Positions 9,863 through 17,524 of a stretch of 64,000 nucleotides of DNA are shown here, one piece after another. The notes under the pieces are model-generated. The model had not been told where the DNA came from. It did not search any database and was given only the letters and a program-made list of their open reading frames with translations. The position numbers and the translations under genes were made by a program. Every line of letters begins with the position of its first letter. Within the stretch, counting starts at the first letter, position 1. This DNA is from Photobacterium jeanii (lineage in GTDB: Bacteria > Pseudomonadota > Gammaproteobacteria > Enterobacterales > Vibrionaceae), in NCBI RefSeq assembly GCF_001650345.1, contig NZ_LVHF01000028.1:1-64000 (forward strand), written 5' to 3'.

Positions 9863-10978
9863 CTATTTTTCTTCTTTACGTTTACTAAAAGCGTGTTGAA
9901 TAAGCACCCAAGCTACGCCTAGCATACCACCAAGTAGCGTGCCTAGAACTACGATAAGTGCTCGTTTAGGCTTGTCTCGGCCCATAGGCATTTCCACATT
10001 TTCTAGGAAACGGAATGTTTTAAACTTAATGTTAACATCAATTTTAGTGTTGCGAATCAACTGAAGTTTAGCCTGAATTTGCTGAATGTTAGGGTCGACA
10101 ACACCTAAATTATTAATGCTATCCAGCGCTTTAACTTTAGCTTCTAATGCTGAAGAACCAAGCTGGATGTCAAATAATTTGTTATCACTAATATTAGCTA
10201 TAGGTTGATCTAAGTTAGCGGCTTTGGCAATTTCAAGCGAAAGCTTAGAACGTTGCTTTTCAACATCGATATAACTCTCAGCTTGAGACTCAAAAATCGT
10301 CAACATTTGCTTTAACTCATTTTCTTTAGCAAATGTAACTGCTTTTAAATCGGCCATGTTATCGCTAAAAACTTGTTTCGAAACAAAAGCTATATAACTA
10401 GTTAGCATCTCATAGCTAGACTTATCCGTCGTCGCTTGAAGCGAGATAGAGTAAATATCTTGACGCTTTTTATCACTAGGCACAGCCTTTATCTTTACAA
10501 ACCAGCTATCAAGTGTTCGTGAAATTGCCTCTGGCTCTGCAATCTTATTTTGTTGCAGATAGCTTTTAAAATCATCATTACTGAGCAAAAAAGCTTTTTT
10601 ATTGGCTAATGAGTTGAAACTATTAATGAATTGTTTAAATAGTTGATCGTTATCAACAAGTGGTTCAAGATCTTGGCTGACCAGAACTGTACCGTCTTGT
10701 TGATAAATATCAAATACAGGTTGAAATTGTCTAACTTGATATTGATAAGCTGAATAGTCACTTATTTGAGGGGGGATAACAATGGCTTTAGATGTCCACC
10801 ATTGCTGAGCTGTCAATGAATAAACAATAGCACATAGAGAGAATACAATTGAAATTGCAATGATTTTTACTTTGTTAACCCATAGAACATTGAAAAGCTC
10901 AAATAGATCAATCTCATCGTCTTGGCGATGGAATCCACTAAATTGTGGGGCAGATGGCGGATGTTGATAGTGCTGCAT
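9863..10978 (-). CDS. wzz: Wzz-type polysaccharide chain length regulator
   Basis: 371 aa from the ATG at 10978; an in-frame TTG at 11014 would add 12 residues. Architecture is the classic polysaccharide co-polymerase: a DEIDLFELF motif before TM1 (VKIIAISIVFSLCAIVYSL), a long periplasmic helical region, a Pro-rich MGRDKPKRA segment and TM2 (VVLGTLLGGMLGVAW) followed by a short Lys/Arg tail. It has no kinase domain, unlike Wzc in the same locus, so the locus carries two co-polymerases. It probably sets chain length of the Wzy product or of O antigen. A terminator at 11071-11112 separates it from yjbH upstream, so it may have its own promoter. Confidence 0.88.
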   Translation of the reverse strand: MQHYQHPPSAPQFSGFHRQDDEIDLFELFNVLWVNKVKIIAISIVFSLCAIVYSLTAQQWWTSKAIVIPPQISDYSAYQYQVRQFQPVFDIYQQDGTVLVSQDLEPLVDNDQLFKQFINSFNSLANKKAFLLSNDDFKSYLQQNKIAEPEAISRTLDSWFVKIKAVPSDKKRQDIYSISLQATTDKSSYEMLTSYIAFVSKQVFSDNMADLKAVTFAKENELKQMLTIFESQAESYIDVEKQRSKLSLEIAKAANLDQPIANISDNKLFDIQLGSSALEAKVKALDSINNLGVVDPNIQQIQAKLQLIRNTKIDVNIKFKTFRFLENVEMPMGRDKPKRALIVVLGTLLGGMLGVAWVLIQHAFSKRKEEK

Positions 10979-11070
10979 TACTTCTTTGCTACCAGTCGAC
11001 ACAATAATTTCCAATGAGGTTAATTAAGCTAAGCTTATAAATCAAAATCTTAGACTAGTTATGGCGCTTA

Positions 11071-11112
11071 GCCAAAAATAGGGGACGATTTTAACCAAAA
11101 TCACCCCTATTT
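11071..11112 (-). terminator. Terminator between yjbH and wzz
   Basis: Nested stem AAATAGGGG / CCCCTATTT (11076-11084 with 11104-11112) and GATTTT / AAAATC (11087-11092 with 11097-11102), loop AACC. On the minus strand the stem is followed by a short T run. Confidence 0.75.
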
Positions 11113-11183
11113 GTCATGAGGTTGTCGGAAAAAACTTTATAAACCTCTTTAACAGTTGCGTTGTTTTATTCATTAAATGAATG

Positions 11184-13388
11184 TTAATTGGTGACTTTAC
11201 GACTATACCAAGGCGATCGAGCATCCGTCATTTGGTACAAACCGTACTTACGGTTTAGCATCTGACCACCATCACGTGTTAGCGGTATCCAAGAGATCGT
11301 TGCTCTATTAGTGCTAGGTTTTACCGTCATCAAGTCAAATGGTATTGAGACATAGAAGCCCTTAGTGAAGCTCCCCTCACCAAACTCTTCAGCTGAAAGG
11401 TTAGTAAATGAAGCAAACGCGCCGGCAATTACCCCACTATCAAACTGTTTTGAGAAATCAATAGTGACACCTTTATCTTCTGTCAGGTATTGTCCAGCAC
11501 TTACTTTTAGCAAGCTGTCAGGTAGCAGGCTCCATTGTGGGGTGTAATATAGGCTTGCATGACCAGTTAGCGTTCCTGTTTGTACTCTAAAGTAACGGCC
11601 TGTACTTGGGTCAAATTGCCGTTCTTGATCGTAGAAACCAAATTGTGAGTCTGGGTCACGTTGTTTAACATAGTTAACATCGAAACCTACAGCCCAGTTG
11701 CTGTTCATCGGGCGGTATAATACTTCCCCACCAATACCTCCAAACATCATTTCAAGATAACCGCCATACGCTTGGCTGTAGAAGTTATCGCCAAAACGAT
11801 CCATCCAGGTTAATTGCAAGTTATCAACGCGGACAGGGTTATCACTAATGTAGCTACGTACTAAAGTTCGTACGCGTTTAAGGTCAGTACCGTCAGGTGG
11901 CGGTCCTTGGTATTTGAACTGATCGTAGTTATCGTAAATATTAATATAGAGCGAGCCACTTGCTTCAATATGATTGCCTAACCAGTATGAAGCATTGGCG
12001 TTAACACCGACATTAAACAAGTAGAATGCTTCGGGGCTACCAAATGATTGCTGTAACGTCGGCGCGATTCCCCAGTCAAAGTCATTATCTTTATTGGCGA
12101 CTTGTCGCCCTTGGACTGATGTCGGTGTTGTCGTAGAGCTCGCATCTTCAACTTTGGCATTGACGTACTCATGGTTAGCGACTTTGGCAAATTGCTTAGC
12201 ATCAATGCGTGTTTGTGTGGTTGGTTGATTATTACTTGTTTCGACTAAGCGGTACTCATCAACATTAATCCCTGAATTGGCTAAAACTAATGCCGCACGC
12301 TCATGGGCTTCACTTCGGTTACGGTATTTAGTCTGGTTGCCAACGATAGTTATAGCTGACGGTGAACCTGTTAAATCATCTTTTTGGCTAATGTAAATAG
12401 CGGCATCATCATAGCCAGCATTGGTTGCGAGCTGTTCTTTTACTCGTTGCCAATCAGTAGTGCTAATTGTTGCCTCTTTTTTAGTTGAGGCATAAACAGT
12501 TTTCGGCTCATCAAACCATGTTGTGCTTAAGTCATTGAAGTTAGTCTTGAGGTTAACGCCAAAGGTCCAAGTGTTCCCACGTTCGTAACTTAAACGCATG
12601 TCGCCCCAGCTGCCTAAACGGTATAACGCGCCTAAGTTGACTTGGCTATCTTGCGGCATTGTGATGCGCTTTTGTGTCACTGGGAAATCACTTTTATAAT
12701 CGTTACCATCCCATTCAGCTTTTAGGCGCAATGGTGCCCACGGTGTTTGGTATTCGATACCACCGAAAACAGCTGCACAACCAGTGAACCAGCGCTTGTA
12801 ATCGACTTGACCACCTTTACCTGAATGTGTTGTATCACGACCGCAATCGCGTCCGGCAGATTTATCACCCCGTAGATTAGCGCTGTTACCTATATAGCCC
12901 CAGCCGATGCCTAAGGTCAAATCAAGAGGCCCCCAGTGTTTGCTCGCGGCGATATACTCGCCATCAAATAACCCTGTGCCGCCAATGTCGCGTAGTCCAA
13001 TGGAGGTTTCTGGTAACCAGAAACTCTCTTCTAACAGGCGAAACTTAACATCAATGCCTTTATCTGTGTATTTTGTTTGACCACTGAAGCCCTCATCACC
13101 GCTGTACAATAAATCTTGCACTAAGGTATAGCGAATCGTGGTTTCCATCCAAGGTAGCAACTGTAGCGATACAGTGTAATGATGGTATTCATTATTAAAT
13201 GTACCGCCTAAAGTAAACTCGCCTTCTTTGGCAACTCGCCCTGTCGGCATTTGCATCAAACCTACGCCACCAAAGTCAGATTGAGATGGCATAAATACTG
13301 GAGAGTCAAACTCATCAGCATGGGCATTTACCATTGAAGACAGTGCAAGCGTGATAGCGGATAACTTAAATATGTGGCTTTTATTCAT
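11184..13388 (-). CDS. yjbH: YjbH family outer-membrane exopolysaccharide/capsule protein (WbfB-like)
   Basis: 734 aa. Signal peptide 1-24 (cut after NAHA), then a protein made of alternating amphipathic strands with many aromatic belts, typical of a very large outer-membrane beta-barrel. The opening FMPSQSDFGGVGLMQMPTGR segment and two barrel-like halves separated by a soluble middle region (about 300-430) match the YjbH/GfcD family. Such proteins work with GfcC and GfcB/YjbF in secretion or assembly of group 4-type capsule and related exopolysaccharides. Its ATG overlaps the stop of gfcC (TAATG), indicating coupling in a leftward operon. The exact biochemical role of the family is unsettled. 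Confidence 0.88.
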   Translation of the reverse strand: MNKSHIFKLSAITLALSSMVNAHADEFDSPVFMPSQSDFGGVGLMQMPTGRVAKEGEFTLGGTFNNEYHHYTVSLQLLPWMETTIRYTLVQDLLYSGDEGFSGQTKYTDKGIDVKFRLLEESFWLPETSIGLRDIGGTGLFDGEYIAASKHWGPLDLTLGIGWGYIGNSANLRGDKSAGRDCGRDTTHSGKGGQVDYKRWFTGCAAVFGGIEYQTPWAPLRLKAEWDGNDYKSDFPVTQKRITMPQDSQVNLGALYRLGSWGDMRLSYERGNTWTFGVNLKTNFNDLSTTWFDEPKTVYASTKKEATISTTDWQRVKEQLATNAGYDDAAIYISQKDDLTGSPSAITIVGNQTKYRNRSEAHERAALVLANSGINVDEYRLVETSNNQPTTQTRIDAKQFAKVANHEYVNAKVEDASSTTTPTSVQGRQVANKDNDFDWGIAPTLQQSFGSPEAFYLFNVGVNANASYWLGNHIEASGSLYINIYDNYDQFKYQGPPPDGTDLKRVRTLVRSYISDNPVRVDNLQLTWMDRFGDNFYSQAYGGYLEMMFGGIGGEVLYRPMNSNWAVGFDVNYVKQRDPDSQFGFYDQERQFDPSTGRYFRVQTGTLTGHASLYYTPQWSLLPDSLLKVSAGQYLTEDKGVTIDFSKQFDSGVIAGAFASFTNLSAEEFGEGSFTKGFYVSIPFDLMTVKPSTNRATISWIPLTRDGGQMLNRKYGLYQMTDARSPWYSRKVTN

Positions 13389-14197
13389 TACAATACCCGC
13401 TCTTTTAACAGTTCAACTACCATTTGATTAACTTGTTCAAAATCTGAGAACCAGCCAGTAAATGGTAAGTAAATAATCGCACCTGGTGCGATGGCATGGT
13501 AGCGGCTATTCCAATAAGCCACAGGATGACTTTCAATTCGACCATCGGGCTGAATGACGATTGCTGTGTTGTTATCTGACGCTGAAATAGTCTCAGCTTG
13601 CTCAAGGTAATCATCCGCTGACTTACGTTCCTCCCAAGTTACTGCCCCCGAGTTTTTTACAGCACCGAGTACAAATACTTGGTGAGGGCGAGCTGGTAAC
13701 TGTAGAGTTAGCGCTCCTGATAACAATGGATTCGCGTTTGGTTGGATTCGTACTTGATCATAATCAAGTGAAAGTTTTTCTCGTCTTGCAAAGTGGCTAC
13801 TTGCGATAAATTGATGCAGTTTTTTTAGAGCAAGGAAACGTTCATCAGCTTGCTTAAAGTTATTTTGTTGAGCCGATATTAAGTCTAATAAACCTTGTTT
13901 CTCTTGCTCTAATGGCTGAGTGAAAATTGCGGCTTGAAGCCAATAGATTGGGCTGTTCAAAAGTGAATGTTTGGCTATTTGCAATTGAGCATCTCTTAGT
14001 ACTTGCTCGGTTCGTACAGCATCATTATAGCTAAGAGTAATATGCTTATTTTCTATTTGGCCTGTGTGTATACGTACTTCAGTGACGGATTTTGTCGGTT
14101 CAGAATGCACGTTTATATTCGTAGCCGTAGCCGTAGCCGTAGCCAGTGGCATTAGAGAAAACATAATAAGCAGAAGCGGGGTAAGTAATGATTTCAA
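13388..14197 (-). CDS. gfcC: Capsule biosynthesis GfcC family protein (YjbG/WbfC-like)
   Basis: 269 aa, periplasmic. Signal peptide in the first ~26 residues; its end is encoded by a (GTAGCC)4 hexanucleotide run at 14121-14144, which gives an Ala-Thr repeat. The rest resembles GfcC: two beta-grasp (SLBB-like) domains, with RPHQVFVLGAVKNSGAVTW as the clearest conserved stretch (about 173-191), followed by a C-terminal helix. GfcC is required for group 4 capsule assembly in E. coli and is thought to act near Wza-type exporters. It lies between yjbF (10 bp upstream) and yjbH (overlapping). Confidence 0.85.
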   Translation of the reverse strand: MKSLLTPLLLIMFSLMPLATATATATNINVHSEPTKSVTEVRIHTGQIENKHITLSYNDAVRTEQVLRDAQLQIAKHSLLNSPIYWLQAAIFTQPLEQEKQGLLDLISAQQNNFKQADERFLALKKLHQFIASSHFARREKLSLDYDQVRIQPNANPLLSGALTLQLPARPHQVFVLGAVKNSGAVTWEERKSADDYLEQAETISASDNNTAIVIQPDGRIESHPVAYWNSRYHAIAPGAIIYLPFTGWFSDFEQVNQMVVELLKERVL

Positions 14198-14207
14198 GAT
14201 ATTACCC

Positions 14208-14924
14208 TTAAGAAAATGGTTTCAATATTGAAAACTCGACCACAGGAAGATTTGGGGCGAGCTTCTGACGACTTTTGAGAACTGCACCAGTCTGCGGATC
14301 TACCCAAAATTCATTCTGGTAGCTTTGCTCAATGCTGGGAACATTAACACTTTCAGTATAATACAAGCTCTTAGTTGGTTTTTGATTGACCATAACTATC
14401 TGTTCAATACCATTTGAAAATGTGGAGCGCAGGGTATAGCCAAAATGATAACCTGGTTGCCAATCAATAGTACGAGTCCAGTATTTAGGAGTCGAGGATT
14501 TATGAAGCCCAAGAGCTAAAGGGTCTGTGGTTTTACTGTTTATTGCGATCAAGTTGCCTTCGGAAAGTGACGCTGTTTTTATAATTCGTCCGGCTTGAGT
14601 GACGATTAAGCCTTTGTCCGCAGATAACCACTTTAATTGTATGGTTTGTGAAATTTCTAGAGATGAAGGTTGTGTATTTTGAACTGAGTTGTGTTCTGCA
14701 AAAGCCAATACCATGAAAGCTTGCGGCCCATCACCAATCCGAGCATACATACTTGCGTAGGGGAGCTGTTCAATTTTGCTAGTTGAAAGGACAGTATCAT
14801 CATCACCTAATAAGGCGAGCTTGGCGGTGTCATTAACATCTTGGAATTTTTGGCTACAGCCTGAGATTAATGTCAGGCATAAAAAAAACCCACTGAATGG
14901 GATTGTGAAGTGAGATCTTCGCAT
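14208..14924 (-). CDS. yjbF: YjbF/GfcB family lipoprotein (WbfD-like)
   Basis: 238 aa. The N-terminus has a short Arg-rich start, a hydrophobic segment and the lipobox LISGC with the acylated Cys at residue 23; no Asp follows the Cys, so outer-membrane sorting is expected. The body is beta-rich and matches the YjbF/GfcB family of group 4 capsule operons. It sits in the leftward operon order small Ala-rich protein, yjbF, gfcC, yjbH, the same order as E. coli yjbEFGH/gfcABCD. Function in the family: needed for capsule or exopolysaccharide assembly, mechanism unknown. Confidence 0.85.
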   Translation of the reverse strand: MRRSHFTIPFSGFFLCLTLISGCSQKFQDVNDTAKLALLGDDDTVLSTSKIEQLPYASMYARIGDGPQAFMVLAFAEHNSVQNTQPSSLEISQTIQLKWLSADKGLIVTQAGRIIKTASLSEGNLIAINSKTTDPLALGLHKSSTPKYWTRTIDWQPGYHFGYTLRSTFSNGIEQIVMVNQKPTKSLYYTESVNVPSIEQSYQNEFWVDPQTGAVLKSRQKLAPNLPVVEFSILKPFS

Positions 14925-15025
14925 CCTGGCGCAACTTTTGGTTATCTGATTTTAAGAAAAACCACATCATTACAATTACCACAAAGTAAAATGTATTGAT
15001 GTGGTTGGTATTAAGCGCCTAAAAC

Positions 15026-15322
15026 TTATGCTTGAGGTGCTGAAACTGATGTTGTTGAGTTGTTGCTACCAGAGTCAGCAACAGCTACAACAGCCACTGC
15101 TGCTGCGACACCTACTGCGACGGTAGTTGCTGTTACACCGCCAACTGCAGCTGTAGCTGCGCCCGCAGTACCTGCTGCTGTACCAGTAGCTGTACCTGTT
15201 GTTGCTGCTGTTGAAGCCGTAGTTGTTGTAGAAGCTCCAGCAGTACCAGCAGTTTCAGTAGCAGCTTGTGCTACACCAGAAAGTGCAAGCGCGGCAATTA
15301 GCGCTAATGCTTTTGTTTTCAT
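15026..15322 (-). CDS. Small Ala/Thr-rich secreted protein (YjbE/GfcA-like)
   Basis: 98 aa. Signal peptide 1-20 (cut after AQA), then about 30 residues of Ala/Thr/Gly repeats, a hydrophobic block TTVAVGVAAAVAVVAVAD (about 64-81) and a Ser/Asn tail. It occupies the position of yjbE/gfcA, whose products have the same size and composition and no known activity. An AAGGATAAG ribosome site precedes the ATG and a good promoter lies at 15379-15407, so it heads the leftward operon. A paralogue sharing the hydrophobic block is at 42384-42710, at the other edge of the locus. Confidence 0.75.
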   Translation of the reverse strand: MKTKALALIAALALSGVAQAATETAGTAGASTTTTASTAATTGTATGTAAGTAGAATAAVGGVTATTVAVGVAAAVAVVAVADSGSNNSTTSVSAPQA

Positions 15323-15378
15323 TCGCTTATCCTTTATTTAAGCTTAATTTATGTTTGGATTAAGGAACATCCGAAGTA

Positions 15379-15407
15379 ATAATATGTGGATAACAGATTT
15401 TAAGCAA
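15379..15407 (-). promoter_or_regulatory. Sigma-70 promoter of the leftward capsule operon
   Basis: On the minus strand TTGCTT (15402-15407), 17 bp, TATTAT (15379-15384). The predicted start near 15372 leaves a leader of about 50 nt before the small Ala-rich gene. Confidence 0.65.
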
Positions 15408-15769
15408 TGGCGTAGCATGCGCAGGTCAAATAACTGCATATAGCAAACTCAGAAATTATAAGCATAAAATTAGCATTTCAGGTATAGGTGATCTCAGTGT
15501 AAATTTATTTTGGCTTTACTATTTGTGAACATTGTCGAGAAATTAGCTGTAATGCAAAAAGTCAATCTTTAATTTAAATGCTCGATTGCGTAGAATATGC
15601 GAGTTATCTTGGGTGGTCTCTATATATGGGGCTTAAGGGTAAGAGTATTTGTCTAACTTGTATACTCAATAGTTAGGCGATCGGGTTCGTACCTAATCCG
15701 CTAACGTGTTGAAAAACAGCACGACCGTATTTACCTAAGGTAATTGAAATACAAATAAAACCACTTCGA

Positions 15770-15808
15770 TAGCAGATTGGGGGCTGATATCCCAAGGGCG
15801 GTAGCGTG
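15770..15808 (+). promoter_or_regulatory. JUMPstart sequence with ops element (RfaH recruitment)
   Basis: The ops core GGCGGTAGCGTG is at 15797-15808, preceded by a JUMPstart-like stretch including GGGGCTGATA and CCCAAGG. A small hairpin TTGGG / CCCAA (15777-15781 with 15791-15795) sits just upstream. In enterobacteria and vibrios this element pauses RNA polymerase and recruits RfaH, which suppresses termination along long polysaccharide operons. It lies 66 bp before wza, in the expected untranslated leader. RfaH itself is not in the window. Confidence 0.9.
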
Positions 15809-15873
15809 TCTGAATTCAAGTAGGGTGCTATGCTATCACTGCTAAAACTAAACTAAAGATAAAAATACCCCTC

Positions 15874-17034
15874 ATGAACGTTAAGAAGAAGTTACTTGTC
15901 ACGACTGTGGCGGCGTCATTGCTAGCAGGTTGTGCTGTGCCTGGCTCACATCTTAGTATGGATACTAAGAATGTGGTTGAAAACCATGAACAAGACACGG
16001 CGCAATTTGACCAAAATATAAATGTCTATCCATTAACTACTGGGCTGGTTAATGAGTTAAGAAAGCCTCGTTTTGTCTCAAGAACGAACCCAGCCTTAGA
16101 TGCACAGCTGAATCGTTACCAATATCGAGTAGGTCCGGGTGATATCCTTAACGTGACAATTTGGGATCATCCTGAGTTGACAATTCCTGCGGGCTCTTAT
16201 CGTAGTTCTAGTGAGTCGGGAAATTGGGTACATGCAGATGGTACTATTTTTTACCCTTACATTGGTTTAGTGAAAGTCGAGGGTAAAACGGTAACCCAAG
16301 TTCGAGATGAAATGTCAAGACGCTTAGCCAAGTTTATTGAAGCGCCACAAGTAGATGTTAATGTGGCAGCTTTTCGCTCCCAAAAAACTTATATAACCGG
16401 TGAAGTTAGTAAGCCGGGTCAACAAGCCATTACCAATGTGCCACTTACTCTTCTTGATGCCATTAATCGTGCTGGTGGTTTAAACTCTGACGCAGATTGG
16501 CGAAATGTTACGCTAACACGAAATGGTGAAGAGCAGCGGTTGTCTTTATATGCATTAATGCAACGTGGCGACTTAATGCAAAACCGTTTGCTTGAGCCTG
16601 GCGATATTGTGCATGTACCACGTAATGATGCACAAAAAGTATTCGTGATGGGCGAAGTAAAAGAGCCTAAACTGCTGAAAATTGACCGTGCAGGTATGAG
16701 TCTCACAGAAGCACTGAGCGGTGTTGGCGGTATTAATGAACTTGAAGCGGATGCAACCGGAATTTTTGTTATTCGAAGTAACTTAAGTAAGTCATTAGAG
16801 TCAGGGAAAGGTGGAGATACAATCCAACAAGCTGTTGCAGATATTTACCAATTGAATATTAAAGATGCAGCTGCTCTTGTGATTGGTACCGAATTTGAAT
16901 TACAGCCTTACGATATTGTTTACGTGACAGCTGCCCCTATTTCTCGTTGGAACCGTGTCGTTAAACAGTTACTACCAACTATCAGTGGGTTTAAGAACTT
17001 GACTGAAGGCGTAAATATAATGAGGACGTGGTAA
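15874..17034 (+). CDS. wza: Wza outer-membrane polysaccharide export channel
   Basis: 386 aa, similar to E. coli Wza (379). Lipoprotein signal with lipobox LLAGC, acylated Cys20. The Poly_export domain is visible around YRVGPGDILNVTIWDHPEL (about 89-107), then SLBB/beta-grasp domains (for example YITGEVSKPGQQ and VFVMGEVKEPK), and the C-terminus carries an amphipathic, Trp-containing helix that in Wza octamers forms the outer-membrane pore. First gene behind the JUMPstart. Its stop overlaps the wzb ATG. Together with Wzc it exports the finished polymer across the periplasm and outer membrane. Confidence 0.95.
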   Translation: MNVKKKLLVTTVAASLLAGCAVPGSHLSMDTKNVVENHEQDTAQFDQNINVYPLTTGLVNELRKPRFVSRTNPALDAQLNRYQYRVGPGDILNVTIWDHPELTIPAGSYRSSSESGNWVHADGTIFYPYIGLVKVEGKTVTQVRDEMSRRLAKFIEAPQVDVNVAAFRSQKTYITGEVSKPGQQAITNVPLTLLDAINRAGGLNSDADWRNVTLTRNGEEQRLSLYALMQRGDLMQNRLLEPGDIVHVPRNDAQKVFVMGEVKEPKLLKIDRAGMSLTEALSGVGGINELEADATGIFVIRSNLSKSLESGKGGDTIQQAVADIYQLNIKDAAALVIGTEFELQPYDIVYVTAAPISRWNRVVKQLLPTISGFKNLTEGVNIMRTW

Positions 17035-17462
17035 TGTTTAATAAGATTTTGGTTGTTTGTGTGGGTAATATTTGTCGTTCGCCATCGGGTGAATATATTT
17101 TAAAAAAATTGTTACCAAATAAAATAATTGCTTCTGCTGGTGTAGGCGCCTTGGTAGGAAAGGCTGCTGATAACATGGCTTGTCAAGTCGCTGAAGAGCA
17201 TGATTTAAGCCTTGATGGGCATGTCGCTCAGCAGCTAACAAGTGAACTGTGTAGAGATTTTGACCTTATTCTGGTAATGGAAAAAGGACATATTGATGCA
17301 GTGGCAAATATTGCCCCAGAAGTACGTGGAAAAACTATGCTGTTTGGTCAATGGATTGGACAGCAAGATATACCAGATCCATATCGTCAAAGTCGTGAGG
17401 CTTTTGATCATGCATACCGATTAATCAATGAAGCGGCACAGGCTTGGGCTAAGAAGTTATAA
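17034..17462 (+). CDS. wzb: Wzb low-molecular-weight protein-tyrosine phosphatase
   Basis: 142 aa from ATG 17034, chosen because it has a GAGG site 8 bp upstream and a TAATG overlap with wza. The LMW-PTP loop is VCVGNICRSPSG with nucleophile Cys9 and Arg15; the general acid Asp is in IPDPYRQS (about 115-122). It dephosphorylates the C-terminal tyrosines of Wzc, cycling the kinase between monomer and octamer during polymer export. Cytoplasmic. The wza-wzb-wzc order is conserved. Confidence 0.95.
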   Translation: MFNKILVVCVGNICRSPSGEYILKKLLPNKIIASAGVGALVGKAADNMACQVAEEHDLSLDGHVAQQLTSELCRDFDLILVMEKGHIDAVANIAPEVRGKTMLFGQWIGQQDIPDPYRQSREAFDHAYRLINEAAQAWAKKL

Positions 17463-17524
17463 ACAGCTTAGTTAGTTGGTTGTGCTTGTCGTTTAATATT
17501 AAATACTCATTGTTGGAAATTTGA

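Larger units (their letters stand above)
15323..15873. other. 551-bp divergent control region of the polysaccharide locus
   Basis: No gene seen. It holds the leftward promoter (15379-15407) and the rightward JUMPstart/ops (15770-15808). A TATACT -10-like box occurs near 15660 without a convincing -35. The long AT-rich stretch between is where locus regulators would bind, but no operator is recognised. Confidence 0.6.

Noticed and set aside
15060..15341. 93-residue plus-strand Ala/Val-rich frame opposite the small secreted gene
   Set aside because: Antisense image of the Ala/Thr repeats; the minus-strand gene has the promoter, ribosome site and signal peptide.
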